In this document: piece after piece, positions 1 through 13,049 of the stretch
Layout of the letters: every line of letters starts with the position of its first letter
Numbering within the stretch: position 1 is the stretch's first letter
From: Argopecten irradians
Lineage: Eukaryota; Mollusca; Bivalvia; Pectinida; Pectinidae
Reading direction: 5' to 3'
DNA length: 64,000 bases
NCBI RefSeq assembly: GCF_041381155.1
Contig: NC_091143.1
Location: 40,192,996 to 40,256,995, forward strand
Notes under the pieces: generated by a model
What the model was told of the DNA's origin: nothing
What the model saw: only the letters and a program-made list of their open reading frames with translations
Database searches by the model: none
Made by a program: the position numbers and the translations under genes

Positions 1-384
1 TATTTCCAGAGCAACCAGGTCTACTCAGCAGAATATTTCTTTATTTGACTTATGAATTGGTTATACTACATGTGTATTTATTGAACGACGTTATTCACGA
101 TGTAGGCCATCGTTGCAGCAGGGAGATAGCCGCTATCAGAATTGCGTTTGACAAAGGACAAAGTTTATTCGACCACTTAGCCATTATACAATAGGGAGGC
201 TATCCTAATCAAACCCAAATTGTATTTTGTATTAGATTACCAGGCCAAACACTGCACATACATCAGATAATGTGGTAGAATCTCCGAAAACTTTGACCGA
301 GAGAAGATGTCATAGATTCCGAAACATTAACTACATCTTCTAGGTAATGTGGCAGAAGACCAGATCTATGATTTCCTTTGCTTT

Positions 385-545
385 ATTCGACCGTAGTGGG
401 CGACATGGTGGATATGCTACCACCACTAGCCGCTCTTGATTGCATGTTCGAATACCAGTTGGGCATTTGCCATATCGAACACCATGTGATATCTCAGTAC
501 TGGAAATCATTTAGATCTTGTTCTGTATTTTTCCTCTGAAGGACA
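385..545 (+). repeat. Degenerate tRNA-derived SINE
   Basis: The segment has a box-B-like stretch (ATGTTCGAATACC near 444) preceded by a run of ACCACCACTAGCC. The same order (ACCACTAGCCCGCCACC, then GAGTTCGAATCCC, then a GTACTG segment) occurs in the clearer SINE near 45.1 kb. After box B come GGGCATTTGCC and a decayed CAGTACTGG, matching GGGGCAGTTGCCAGGTACTG in the other copy. The family link is seen in the sequence; pol III origin is inferred from general SINE knowledge. Ends are uncertain and this copy is old. Confidence 0.5.
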
Positions 546-3500
546 GCAAAAAGAATAAGTAAAAACAAAACAACAAAAATTACAAAATAATAAAAGATAG
601 AAAAAACATTTTTTGTATGAATCAATCGCTCCATATATAGCAAATATCCTTTGTCCTGATATACATGTATTTATGCATTGATGTCGTTATTTTATTAATT
701 TCATTGGGTTATGAACGTAATTTGTTTGCAAACTTTCGACCAGTGACTACTATTTCTTTCTCTCTCTACCAGTACCAGTATTCTAACCGGCTCACTAGAC
801 CCTTATAGACAATACTGGATAATTGAATAAAACGTTGATATAAAACTATCCATACTCTCAAACAAACACGGAATAAGCTCATAACGTTATCTCTCCTTGT
901 ATTTAATTAGTTACGACGTTCAATTCCTTGAACATGCGGAAACATCATATATAAATCAACAAGAATTTGCATATTTTAGAATCACGTTAATAGGAAGTAC
1001 ATTAGGCACTAGATTTTTGTGTAACTAATGTAATATCACATAATTTAAAATGTACAAAAAATTATAATAGACAAATAAACAAATATCATTAGTAAACAAA
1101 TAAACGAAAAAATAACGGAAAACAACCAACTGCCCAAGCACGTGAAAGCAAAGAAAGATGATTGGCCGTAAAACCAAAAGTACCTTAAACAATTTGTTTT
1201 TTTCCAATTTGACTCGTCAGATTCATTTTTCCCAGCAAGACCAGCATTGGTGTTTTTCGCGTGTCTGTGAAGTACAAAATCCTCGTTAACCGAGAAATAG
1301 GATACGCGTTACAAAATATCGCGGCAAACAGTGGTCTGGACTAAAGGAGTAAAATGACGGTAATGATGGTTGATTTTTTTGTTAATGTTATTCATGTAAT
1401 TGACACAAGACATATAACTTTGGTTTTGTTACAGTGATCTAATACGATTGAACTCTTAACATGACCATTAAAAGAGGATACTTTTTCTTAGTATTGTGAC
1501 ACACTGATTTCCCACGAGCTTATAAATTACTTGGTTTTTTATTTTAATATAATTTTTCACTAGCTACATTTGATGTGGTTGTTAAGTCAACACCCGCTTT
1601 AAGAATTTTTTTTTAAATTATTCAAAAGCCAATAAAAATGTATCAATTATTGTATATATATAAATAGAAAATGTGAATTTTGATAGTTGAAAGTTGCATA
1701 CATAGCATACGGTGTGCGGTGTCATCATGGTTTAAGAGTGTTTTTGTCCACTAACACTGAATTCTTTCTAAAATACGAATAAGACATCAATTACATTAAT
1801 GAATCGATCGATTTTCGGTAGGAATAAAAAACTGATTTCTTCAATAATTCGCAAAACGGTTGAATTCTTTTTTTTTTCGCAAACTTGCGCGAAAATTAGT
1901 ACATTGTATCTCGCGAAACATAGAGTGGTATACAGTGCATTCGAGAATCGGAAGCGTTATACAAGCTAATCCACATAGCAATTGCCAAAGCACGTCAATC
2001 GCCTGCATATTGAAGGATGATCTTTTAGGGAATCTGTCAATGCAGGAGAAATACTTCCGTTTGCAAATCTTTTGTGAAACATTAATTGATGAGAGTGTTA
2101 TTAGCGAGACTTGTTGCAGCATGGCATTTCCGAGTGCGTTGGACAGCATCGCACATAATCAGCTTCGAATGAGACAAAAATCCATTGATTTCATGTCATG
2201 ACCAGATTCTTTTATCTGGTCAAAATGGCTAATAGAAAACAGATGTGCTTACAGTATAGATACTGGTTCAAGGGTCGGAAAACTACGAAGAAACCTATAG
2301 TTAGTTGGTCAATTGCTGCATTGTATTGCTTATTTTATTCTGCAATTGCACACGCATGTCGTTCATATCAGATTGTTCATGTCATTGACATTCTTTAAAG
2401 ACTTCCTTAAAAATGCATGAAAGCCATAAATCCTAACAGAGAATTCAATCAAGAAACAACGAGAAAGAAAGTTTCCTGTTGTTGAATTCCGGATTTCACC
2501 TTCATTTGTTCATTGAAATGCATCTAATTCATAACAAAATATTCAAAACATTAATCATATAAGGATTAAAAAAGTCATAATTACAAAAAAGAAAAAAAAA
2601 GAAGAAAAAAAACAAAAAAAAAAACCAACAACATTGGTCAATGGGTTTTAATCGAGAATTCAACTGGCTTCAGTTGCATAATACTGGTTTGGCTGTGGTT
2701 TGATCATGATTAAGGTTGACACACGGTGAAATTAATACAGATGAGACTGCTATTATCGGAGATTAAAACAAAACGATCGATCATTTAACACACTTAGCAC
2801 TTCAAAATTAATGTCTCTTGTTTATTTTTTCCAAAATTGTTTACAATAATGAAATATTCGCATCAAAAGACTGTGGTTTTGTGGCACCCGTCTCCCAATA
2901 AGAGCGTCGCCAGAAAATCAAATTTGGAAAATGTGTTCAATAAATTTAGAATTTTCGTTATTATCATACAATGTATTAAATGCATATACTTTGCCGAACG
3001 GTTAAAGTAGATAAACTACGTTTTCATTCAGATGACATTTACTAGTCCGTATGAACGGATGTGGCATGGAGTGATCTGAATTTGCAGTGTCAACATTAAT
3101 TCCCCTGAGGGCAAGATAATAGTGTACGAAAATCAATTTATGGAAGTACAGAGTGTGTTCGAAAACTAAATTAGGATATATGTCGATAACTATTTAGCAA
3201 AATTATAGAATTTCTATTTCAAAATAGTTTATTTTTCTCTATGTCCTGACAGAGTACCTCCAAACGCAAGTGTTCAGACGGAAATTCAGAAATGAGACAG
3301 ACATTTTGAAATGGAATCGAAATAACATTCTGAGATATTTGCAACAAGAACAGAAATGATTAAACACACAAAGCTAAAAACGTTCATCTGACGTTGAAGT
3401 GTCAAATTGGTTAAGAAATTCAGCCAAACTTTAATTGAAGCCAGTGACGCTAAATAGTGTCTGTCACGTGAGATCATCTTGACATATCGTCAAATACAAA

Positions 3501-6500
3501 ACAACCTAATTGGCTTCTAATATGTTTTCGTAAGACCTGCATTAAGCCTGACAGTTGTGCATGTGCATATCTCTATTGGACAATGCGTGAAGCATGCTGA
3601 AGATCCAACGCTGGCAATAAAAACTTTTAAAATTTATCAAGTTTGAAAGTTTGTTCACTCCAATCCAATATGCAAATCAATTTTAGTGAACGAGTGAAAG
3701 TTAATCTGGCCATATATAGCAAAGAACACGAAACCTTTGTACTTCGCGGAATCAATGAAGCCTTATTGCTCCTTAATTCACAGTATTTTACATATTTTGA
3801 ACAAATTGATACAATTAACGTCAATTTAGTTGCATTTACAGTAGAATCTTGTCATTTACTGCTAATATGGCGTTTTTGTTTTTTTGATTTCAAGTGTGCC
3901 TTCATTCTGAAGCACTGACAAGTAGATTAATCACATTAAACTAAATCACAGGGGATTTAATTTTTAATTATTTTTTAATTATTAAAAATACAGTATCATT
4001 AGATCAATAAGTACTTTAAAACGTTACTAACGGAATTGAATTATTTGTTATTTTTTCCGACGATGTTTTTAGATTAACATACAAAACTGTTAATGAATTT
4101 CTCAAAGCATCGGTCACAAGTACATATGTATGCTTATATGAATAAGCAAAAAATGAAAACGTATGGCAAAACAAAGCTAATGTTACGCTTGTTTAATTAA
4201 TAATCAATGAACTGCTGATAAACTCTTATTTATCATTGTTTTCGCAAAGTTACATTATGACTAAACGCTATCTATAATCTCCAGTTTCCAATTATATTTT
4301 AAGCCCAAACCCAAATTTGTGACACCTACATGCATATAGAAAAACATTTCTGTTGCCATGGCATTTAAAGCCGCTACCAGTTTATTTTGATAATTCAATT
4401 CTTTTATTTTTTATTTTGGTAATGTTTTACATTGTTTTGAAGAAGAATTAAAGAGAAGTTTGAAGCCAGAATTTCATAATAAAATCGTCACCCTACACCA
4501 AATACATTGTTAGCATAAAAACAAGGCCTTGAAATCGTAACCAATAAATTCAAAGCTGGTGACAGGAATGTTATACATGTACGCTATTATAATTTGGCTA
4601 CCGTAGATCGATTTCGCTGTTGTTATGCCTATAGATAAGGAAGGAAAGGGACTTATTAATAAGCTAACAAATAACTACATCAACTACAATGTAAAACGCA
4701 ATATAAACGGCGCATGAACAAACTACACCACAACTGAACATTGACAATTTTTTATCAAATACCGGCTTACTACAGATTTAAAATGAACGATTATTGAAAC
4801 AGCGAAATTAAACTGAATATTAAAAACGAAATTTTCAAAATCCATACACTTAAAAGCTGTGCCTATCACGGAAGGACTTTGTAGGGCGTTGACTTATAAA
4901 GTACATGATGTTGTTAAAGCGGAAAATAGACATTTAAAAATAATATAATGATAGAATATTGGAGGCATCAACATCAATAAAATCACAATTAAGTTTACAA
5001 AGCTCCGAAGCTGTACCTTACGCTCAAGGACATGCCAGTTATGAAAAGGGCAACACATGTTTGTGAGATGTTGAGAAGCTGCTAAGCAGGCAGAAGAAAT
5101 GTCAAATGAACAAACACAATTTAATTTCAGAGAAACGACCTAGCGGAGAAATCAGCAGGTATAATGTCAGTCATAATATCATGTAGATATCGTCTTTCTT
5201 TTCAGAAACTGCATTACCTTCGCAGGTTGCATGGCAGTGACTGACAGCATGATTGTCTCTGCATTATCCCTACTTCCGGATGTCGTTGAAACAAAATATA
5301 CCACGTCTACATATAACAAGCATCAAACAGCGTCACAGAGACATAAGAAAGAGATGTCATTTGACTCAATGCCAAACGCTAATAACCTTGTTATTTCTCT
5401 AGATATCTACGAACTAAGGTCAATGGGAATAAATATCATCCTGGCATTTACAAATCCATCTTACGGAATACTGTAAAACCGGTTATTATCGAAAGTCAAC
5501 AATTCCAGGGTTTTGAATCAAAATGGGAACATTAGAATTAGATGTTAAAAAAATGATAAATAAAATAAAAAACCGATATGGGAATTCGTCGCTCAAGGAT
5601 TTACATATTACATCCTGTCGTATGAATGGCGCTTTGAAACGCTACGAAGATATCGCGAAAACGAAACCCGCGAATAAGTGTTCCAAACAGTAAATTTTGA
5701 AAATATGCACCCGCAGAATGTAACAACTCTACAGTAATTCGTTAATTAAATGATTAGAAATCAAATAATTAACAAATAAATTAATCTGTTTTTGCTGTAT
5801 AAAATTCTATAAATCGTCATTTTATTCGTAAAAGAAGTCTAGTATAGTATTGAAGACATTGTTTTAAACAATGTATATAGATACCAAATAAATACATTAT
5901 TACATTTTTGTCTGTGGAAAAAGAAAAAAAAAGTTTTATAATGGCAATATTGTATGCATGTATACGATATTTTCCATCGGAGTGAAAATTTGACGGAGGA
6001 TCTCCGACAGGATAAAGGAAGCTATACAATCCAGAAACCCGGTTATACCGGTCAAACATACTGGTCTTGGCGACTTAGATCCAAATTAGACAAATTGTAA
6101 TTTATTGGCCTTTGATCATTGGGTAATATGATCCGAAACAATACGTAACAAACACACATATAACAGTTTGCATACTTTATAGCGGACTACTTCTAAAGTA
6201 ATTCTGGGAAATTAAAGCTCCCATTACGGCCTGATCACTCTTTCTGCCACCCATCCATACTACGCCAACAAACACATTACCACCGAATGCATTGCCATAC
6301 CAAGCGTTGATTCGCTACCGTAAAGCTCTTGCATCTAGAGGAGAGGATACGTCCTCTCACTATAAAATGAACAATTTAGAATTTACCGCAGTATGGACCT
6401 ATGATATATAGAAGCTATAAAAGAAACAGCAAGTACAAAATTTGAAATCTTGATATGTTTGTGAATTTAAAGCAAGTTGGTTTTTTTCGTTATGACTGGA

Positions 6501-7359
6501 AGTAATTTGATCACGGGTGCCAAGGGATGCGAACAAAATGATAGGTGGCTAATAAAAAGGTAACCGTTATGGATAAAAATAGGTCAAAACCATGTAGACT
6601 ATTGGTTATACATGTATAGCCCGCTTGAGGTCTCCAATCTGAAAGAGGTGTATTGGGAATAATAAATGAAGCAGTTTTTGTAACGAGAACTACACATTAT
6701 GTACACATTCTTAATTCGGAATACGATGGGTAGAGGAATTGACGAAAAATGTTTAATTACATTGATTATGTTAGAGAGGTTTAGGAGAAGCATTTGTACA
6801 AAATTATTTTTTTTATAATTTTTTAGTCGAGTTTTCTATGTGCTGTTATAAAGTATAAAAAGAATTACTTCCAACGCCCAATGACACTCATGACAGGGTT
6901 TGCCCGTATGTGAGATGCATATTTTGTATCTGGCTTTAGAAGGCTTTGGTATAGTTTTAGTTTTAATCATTTTATTATCTTATCAATTGTTTGATTTACG
7001 AAATATGTTAACGATACTAATCCAATATATTGTATATACGCAATTTGTAATTCAAATCAATACGATTAATTTTATTCATATATATTTACAGAGTACATGG
7101 TTTGTATTAACGGTAAGAAATTTAAGTGTCTGGTTTTAGGAAATTATAGTATATTTTTTGTTACAATCCTTTTAGTTTCTGTATTGATTGATTGATTTAA
7201 GAAAGATATTTACCGAAAATATCCCATAAATTTTATATAGACAATTTGTATTTCAAATCAATAAGATTAGCTTGATTCATATATATACATGTACATACTG
7301 TAGACAGAGTACGAGATTTCTGTTAACAATTTTATTTATTAGGAATTTACATGAATTCT
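546..7359. other. Intergenic DNA without a supported gene
   Basis: This AT-rich stretch has only short open frames with no recognisable domain. It holds A-rich low-complexity DNA near 2570-2630 and a small AT palindrome near 3957-3990. Two opposed 100-residue frames near 1.85-2.2 kb overlap each other and neither shows a family motif. I see no RNA gene, tandem array or strong inverted repeat here. Confidence 0.5.
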
Positions 7360-7548
7360 GGACTCAGCTTCACAAACATTCCTTAAATTTAAGGAATCTC
7401 TTAACTTGAAATTATCCAAAGGAAAGCATCAGAGGTTTACAGGAAGGCTCCTTACTTAAGATTTTTCTTAGCTTCTGTAATGCATTCCTATGTGGCGTTT
7501 TAAGTTAAGGGATTTCTTAAATTTAAGGAATGTTTGTGAAACTGGGCC
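7360..7548. mobile_element. MITE with about 50-bp terminal inverted repeats
   Basis: The left end (CAGCTTCACAAACATTCC, then TTAAATTTAAGGAATC) pairs with the right end read backwards (CAGTTTCACAAACATTCC, then TTAAATTTAAGAAATC). The match extends about 50 bases with few mismatches, through a further TTAAC. The centre is about 85 bases and non-coding. Size, long TIRs and lack of an ORF fit a non-autonomous DNA transposon. No target-site duplication is obvious, so the superfamily is not assigned. Confidence 0.8.
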
Positions 7549-7750
7549 TTGGTTATATCATTGGCTACTCTCTTCCTTGTCTCTGTTCTAGTCAGATACC
7601 ATCTCATCTATTGGGAAGTCGGCCGACTGATCCAGTCATTGGCGAGGTTGCAAAATCGTCCCTTCACAAATATATTAAAAAAACAATCCCTTAAACACGT
7701 TTTCTATACCCTCGGATATGTATTCTACCAAGTCAACGTCTTATGTCCAT

Positions 7751-8240
7751 TTAATTCATATATTTTGAAAATATGTTAACCAGAAAAGAGGCTACAATAT
7801 TCATTTCATGGTTACTTATGATGAAATTGGTTACTTTTTCACTTTTTACAACCGATATTTGAAAGGAATAGAAACAAGGTTTGGGGTTTGCTGTAAGTAT
7901 TATATTTGGCGAGTTGTATATGTATATGTTGCATGTATGCTTGTTAACAATAAACCATTCATATGTAATATTTAATTCAGTGCCGGCATGGCTACTTAGA
8001 CTGTTTGATCTACTGACTTGAGACAGACTAAAAAGTTCTTTGAGACTTGCTATGCTTTGATTAGAGATGTATGCCTTGTGCCTGTGGGCCAAATTGTGTT
8101 TAGAATGGCCATGAAACTGATAATAATCAATCGGCATTTGTTTTATTAAATATGAATGACCACATGATGCCATAAATGCGAATTCCAAGGCTAACACTAA
8201 GGAGCATTAATGCTGTAATTCGTTTTCTCTTTCCCATAGG
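7751..8240 (-). pseudogene. Possible secreted-protein exon, frameshifted (unrecognised)
   Basis: An open minus-strand frame of about 148 codons ends at 7751; its only upstream start is GTG at 8197. Just upstream in another frame lies ATG (about 8236) coding MGKRKRITALMLLS. A single frame change near 8200 would join it to a hydrophobic run (LVLALEFAFMAS), giving a typical signal peptide followed by a hydrophilic His/Ser-rich chain. This suggests a decayed secreted-protein exon. I do not recognise the family. Chance coding is a real alternative, because AT-rich DNA can hold such frames. Confidence 0.25.
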
Positions 8241-8643
8241 GACCTATGCCAAAATGATGTGAAAAAACTCTGTCAAGACATCACCCATTGGCGCCCGCTT
8301 ATCTGCTGGAAGCGGCTAAATGGTAGAATTGTCCGTTAGAGAGAGTAGTTGTAAGTCGTCCAGGACAGGATCTATGTACTGCTGTTAGTGTCCTGGTAGG
8401 TCATTATACACTAGCCTTAAATAAAGCAATAATGATATTTGGAACATGAAAATTACTGTTTAGAAGGTCTGGGAGTTTTCCAAAGACAATCGTTGAATTG
8501 CAAATGACATGGCGGACTTTTGTCTTGATGAATCGGTCTAGAAATTCTATACAATGTATTTAGTTGCTCTCCGATAACGGTCTTAGGGCGGACACATATT
8601 ATGTGGATGTACCACCGTTGTCGTGGTACTATTAGCCTTTACT

Positions 8644-8745
8644 CATAAAGACGGGCTATCCGAGATTCCAGCTCAGTTTACAAAATACTGTGGCTGCATA
8701 AAGACGGGCTATCTGGGATTCAAGCTCAGTTTAAAAATATCTGAA
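8644..8745. repeat. 53-bp direct duplication
   Basis: Two adjacent copies start at 8644 and 8697, each reading CATAAAGACGGGCTATC and continuing through GAGATTCCAGCTCAGTTTA or a close variant. A few substitutions separate them. No function is suggested. Confidence 0.8.
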
Positions 8746-8947
8746 GATATGCAACACGTGCATCTTGTATGACGTCACAATTACTATTTTTTTATCTATT
8801 TTGTCACTAAATATTCAAAGGACCTAATATATGATGATGTCCCTTGAACATTAAAATTAAGTTAAACTCTGCCTTGAGGATTGAAATTTTAGTTGATATG
8901 AGACAAATGTAATGTTATTTGAAATATAAGAAAGACCTTTTAAGATC

Positions 8948-8957
8948 NNNNNNNNNN
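8948..8957. other. Assembly gap (10 N)
   Basis: Ten consecutive undetermined bases. They interrupt repetitive sequence just before the tandem array at 9.15 kb, so the true gap length may differ. Confidence 1.
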
Positions 8958-9149
8958 CTGAAAAATTTAATAAATTACAACAGTTTTTACTCTCATTACA
9001 CCGTACATTATAATATAAGAAATCATTAAACGCATAATGGAAGACAATACAACAAGAATTCCACGGAAGTGGATGTGTCGCCTGCACAGCATCACAAAAA
9101 TAGTTATTTACAGTTGAAAATATTGTTAATAATTTAGGTGAAGAAATCA

Positions 9150-9735
9150 AGTTCCATAACTCTTGCAAATATTGATGGATTTTGAAAAGAATCGAAAACA
9201 TCTAAGATCCCATTGATATAAAGCAATATACCAAATTTTGTTGGAATCGGACAATAAATACTAATGTTTTCAAGCGGAAGCCACGTTTCGACTATTTTAA
9301 GGTCCCGTAACTCTTGCAAATATAGACAGATTTTGACCAGTATCGAACCAATCTAAGAAATCTCATTAATATAAAGCAACATACCAAATTTGGTTGAAAT
9401 TGGACAATAAATATTTAAGTTATCGAGCGGAAACATGGATTTTTCTGTATTGATGATTTTAAAGTCCGTAACTCTTGAAAATATTGACGGATTTTGACCA
9501 TTATTAAACTCATCCAAGATCTCATTAATATAAAACAATTTATGAAATTTGGTTGAAAATTGGACGATAAATATTTAAGTTATCGAGCGGAAACCATGGA
9601 TTTTTCTGTTTTGACGATTTTAAAGTCCCGTAACTCTTGCAAATATTGACGGATTTTGACCATTATCAAACTCATCTGAGATCTCATTGATATAAAGCTA
9701 TATACCAGATTTGGTTGAAATCGAATAATAAATAC
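9150..9735. repeat. Tandem repeat, about 4 units of 150-165 bp
   Basis: The phrase TAACTCTTGCAAATATTGA or a variant recurs near 9157, 9305, 9468 and 9629. Each copy is followed by a GATTTTGA stretch, then CTCATTAATATAAAGCAA, a TTTGGTTGAAAT segment and an ATAAATA..TTATCGAGCGGAAAC segment. Units differ by substitutions and small indels. Short open frames in this stretch are products of the repeat. Confidence 0.85.
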
Positions 9736-9754
9736 TTCAGTTATCGCACGGAAA

Positions 9755-9815
9755 CCGTTTCCCGGACGCCGACGCCGACACCGACCACGACGACGCCGAC
9801 GACTGCGCCGAACGC
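9755..9815. repeat. GC-rich (GACGCC)n-like tail of the tandem repeat
   Basis: Directly after the last 160-bp unit comes a run of GACGCCGACGCCGACACC and GACGACGCCGACGACTGC, far more GC-rich than its surroundings. Its position at the end of the array suggests it is the terminus of the same dispersed element. Confidence 0.75.
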
Positions 9816-10310
9816 CCGACATGAGTGATACTTAAGAGTCGCTCTTGCGGGTTGACAGGCCGAACAACAAAACCCGCATGGATAAAAAAATAACTTACAA
9901 AAAGAAACGCAAAAAATAGCATAATTAAGTCTCATAACGCAACAATATATTTCAGTCTTTTGCATATTACAGTAGTTTATTTCCCTTGCGGTGTAGTATC
10001 TACTTATTATTTATGTACGTAATTATTTGTTGAGCCCAATCTCACCAGACGGAGTTACAACTTAATATCAAGCAAGCTCAAACGCTTCCTAAATAAGAAT
10101 ATAGTTGTAGCTAAGATGTTGAGGATAGAAACTGTTTGCTGGACAAACTCCAGACCACCAATGTCTGTTACTAATATATCTTAGTGCATTTGATAGCATT
10201 ATTGAGACTCTTAAATTTATAAAAATTTGGTTATAGCTTATATTGTTTTTCTTCGACTGTTTTCACAGAATAAAACAATGAGACATCAATATTACCATTT
10301 CATGTTTTAG

Positions 10311-10425
10311 ATACATGTTCGGATGTAGGCGATGGGTACCAATCAGGTATCTTCGAAGTCACAGCTCAAGGAAAAAACGTACCTGTGTAACTGCGATATG
10401 GAAACAGAAGACGGACCATGGGATC
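10311..10425 (+). pseudogene. Fibrinogen-related locus 1, N-terminal FReD exon (frameshifted)
   Basis: After a TTTTAG acceptor the exon codes DTCSDVGDGYQSGIFEVTAQ and then, after one inserted base, CDMETEDGPW. This is the start of a fibrinogen-related domain (the CxD/GxxxSGxY..VYCDMET block). Compared with the intact paralogue exon at 60994-61112 there are two single-base insertions: an extra A (GTGTAACTGC) and an extra G (CCATGGGATC). The first creates an in-frame TAA; together they do not restore the frame. Both are in homopolymers, so base-calling error is possible. Without them the length would be 113 nt, exactly two codons shorter than the paralogue. No upstream signal-peptide or PAN exon was found in the window. 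Confidence 0.85.
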
Positions 10426-11472
10426 GTAATTGTTATATTTCATTTTTGTGTCAGATATTTCATTATGCAGTCGTTCCATTGTTTTGCTTCACAAATAGTC
10501 ATTCACAAAAAGATAGGATTATCAAATGTTAATCATGTAGATTTGACACTGATACAAAAACATAAGCATGGTCCTTAATTGATAATGATGAACATTTGCA
10601 ACGTTTGAAAATGTTACAATAAATAGCAAATGAACATATCCTGTGGAAAAGTACATAACCCCCAAGATCTGAATTATGTAAAAATTGTGGAAATATTCAA
10701 TGCTGATATGCATGCATATATAAGTGATATAATTTTTCAAAACGGGAAAATGATATTTACCTGAAACTCGAGTCAACGAGTATAATATTAAATGAATATC
10801 GTTACATTTAAAATTATTTATGGACTTAAAATGATATTGACAAAAAAGATGTCACAAGACCGATATGTGTCTGAAATACTAAGAAATTTGTCACGTCTTA
10901 TAAAATTGTTTTTGTAAATTGGTATTTAAAGTTCTTAACTTATAAGTACATATTTTTATATTTTCTTTTTATATTTGATTATTTTCGGACCTATGCATTT
11001 GTCAAAAATCGATCCGTGTTTCTAAATAATAATTGTCAAATAATTAAGAAATCCATGAAAATATTTCTCCTAGAGTATGAAATTAAAGGCAGGAATAACG
11101 ACACTTTTAATGGTTAATGCTAATAACTAACAACTATATAAACAATCAGAAATACCGCTAGACCTTTCGTTCTTATATATCAAAAAGCCCGAGACTGACT
11201 AAATGACATTTGGATGAGCTACGTCCGATAGGGCGGAATTTGCTCTCTCCTACATTGCTAACAATGAAAATTTGTGTTCCATTTTAGAAGAAATTGTTTC
11301 CAAGAACACTAAAAACCAAATTTAGCTGTGAAGTGTTTGTCGATATAATTATAATATATAATGATTCATTGCATTTTAATGAATGTCATAAGAATATTGA
11401 AATTACTGTTTAATAAACTAACCTTTCTTGCATTTTTATTGCAATCGTAATATTAAAGAACGTATTATCTGA

Positions 11473-11640
<168 letters not shown>

Positions 11641-12018
11641 TAACTTTAAATATCAATATATTTTGTATTCAAGTATTATACACATTTTACAACATATATT
11701 TACATAATCAATATCACCACATCTAAGTAAACGAACACTTAATGTACAACCCCAATCATTCTAATAATGGCATATTAAATAGCATTACATGTAACAGTAT
11801 GTAAGTATGCATAAATAGGCAACACAGTTTACTTAATAAAACAGTAGGGATGAAGTTAATAAGTAAAAAAACTAAGAATCATCAAATTCATGCGTTTTAT
11901 ATAAACAAATGCTGGATAAGCAGCGGCCAATAAAATGCTTACGTGGTTGTGGAGCCTCCTACCTACAATCCGGTACAATCCCACAACTGAATGTTAAAAT
12001 TATTCATAACAAAACATA

Positions 12019-12160
12019 CAGTATAACCTCTCTAACTCGAACTTGCATTCCTCGAACTGATCGCATGGTCCCGACCGTGCCCTTATATAATTTATGTAAT
12101 AAAACCCCGGATAGCTCGAACTGCTATTCGTCGAATACTCCTCATTCCTCGTATTTGTAA
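12019..12160. mobile_element. Possible Tigger/pogo-like MITE fragment
   Basis: The sequence CAGTATAACCTCTCTAACTC followed by GAAC resembles the termini of pogo/Tigger transposons (CAGT...CCTCTCTAA-CGAA). TCGAAC/TCGAAT repeats several times in the next 120 bases. I find no matching inverted end nearby, so this is at best a truncated copy. Confidence 0.35.
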
Positions 12161-13049
12161 TTGACATATACTCTAAAATTCATAGTTTGCAACCTTTAAA
12201 TGTTCCGGTACGCTACCTACAATACCATGAACGTAGTAATAATGTCTGATTGATTTTCACATAATTACATAAATGCTGAATTTTGTATACGTAGAAAATA
12301 GGCTTGCAGTACTCACAGAACTAATTGTAAGCTGCCACATAATACATATACACTGCATAAGAGAACAACCAACTAAATAATTTTACATAGACAACAGTGT
12401 CAAAATTTGTTTAAGTTGTGTAATGTATTATTAAAAAAGTTGAATATTAGTAAGCTATTGTGTTCTATAATTAAACTCTATGTTCTCATATAACACTAGA
12501 TAGAAAAAAGTTTGCGTCCTTCAGCTCAAAATCCAACCATGGTACCTTTATTGAAATCAGGCGCATTTTGCACTAAAAAATCCTGAAATTCTAATGTTTT
12601 TTCCAATTCATTATCAAAATTTATATTTTGAACCTGAATATCGATATGAAATTGCAAATTCATATCATAGCTATCAAGGAATAAATACCTGTCAGAAAAC
12701 ATTTTTATTTTTGAAATTCATGATTAGCCAGGCAATCAGCTGCCAGGTTAAAATTCTAAGCAAGGTAAAGTTGGACAGTTATTCGTTATTCTATCCTGGG
12801 CTCAATCTTGTATACACAGGGGCCATTTCGAAGGTCTATTTTTCATTTAGTCGGTTGTTCCCTATATATATAATGAATACTTAAAGTTGACAATCCAAGT
12901 TAAAAAACATGCGTTTGAGATCACATATTATGTAATGAAGTAACATTATCTTTCAAAAACCGTTCCAGGGACATCCTCTGGTTACACGCGGAAATGGTGG
13001 TCTTCAACAAAAAACAATTCTTGAAATCTTTTATTCTTTTTATTCTCAG

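Noticed and set aside
1841..2201. Opposed frames of about 102 and 113 codons
   Set aside because: They overlap each other, have no domain motif and no splice or promoter support; at most one could be real and nothing favours it.
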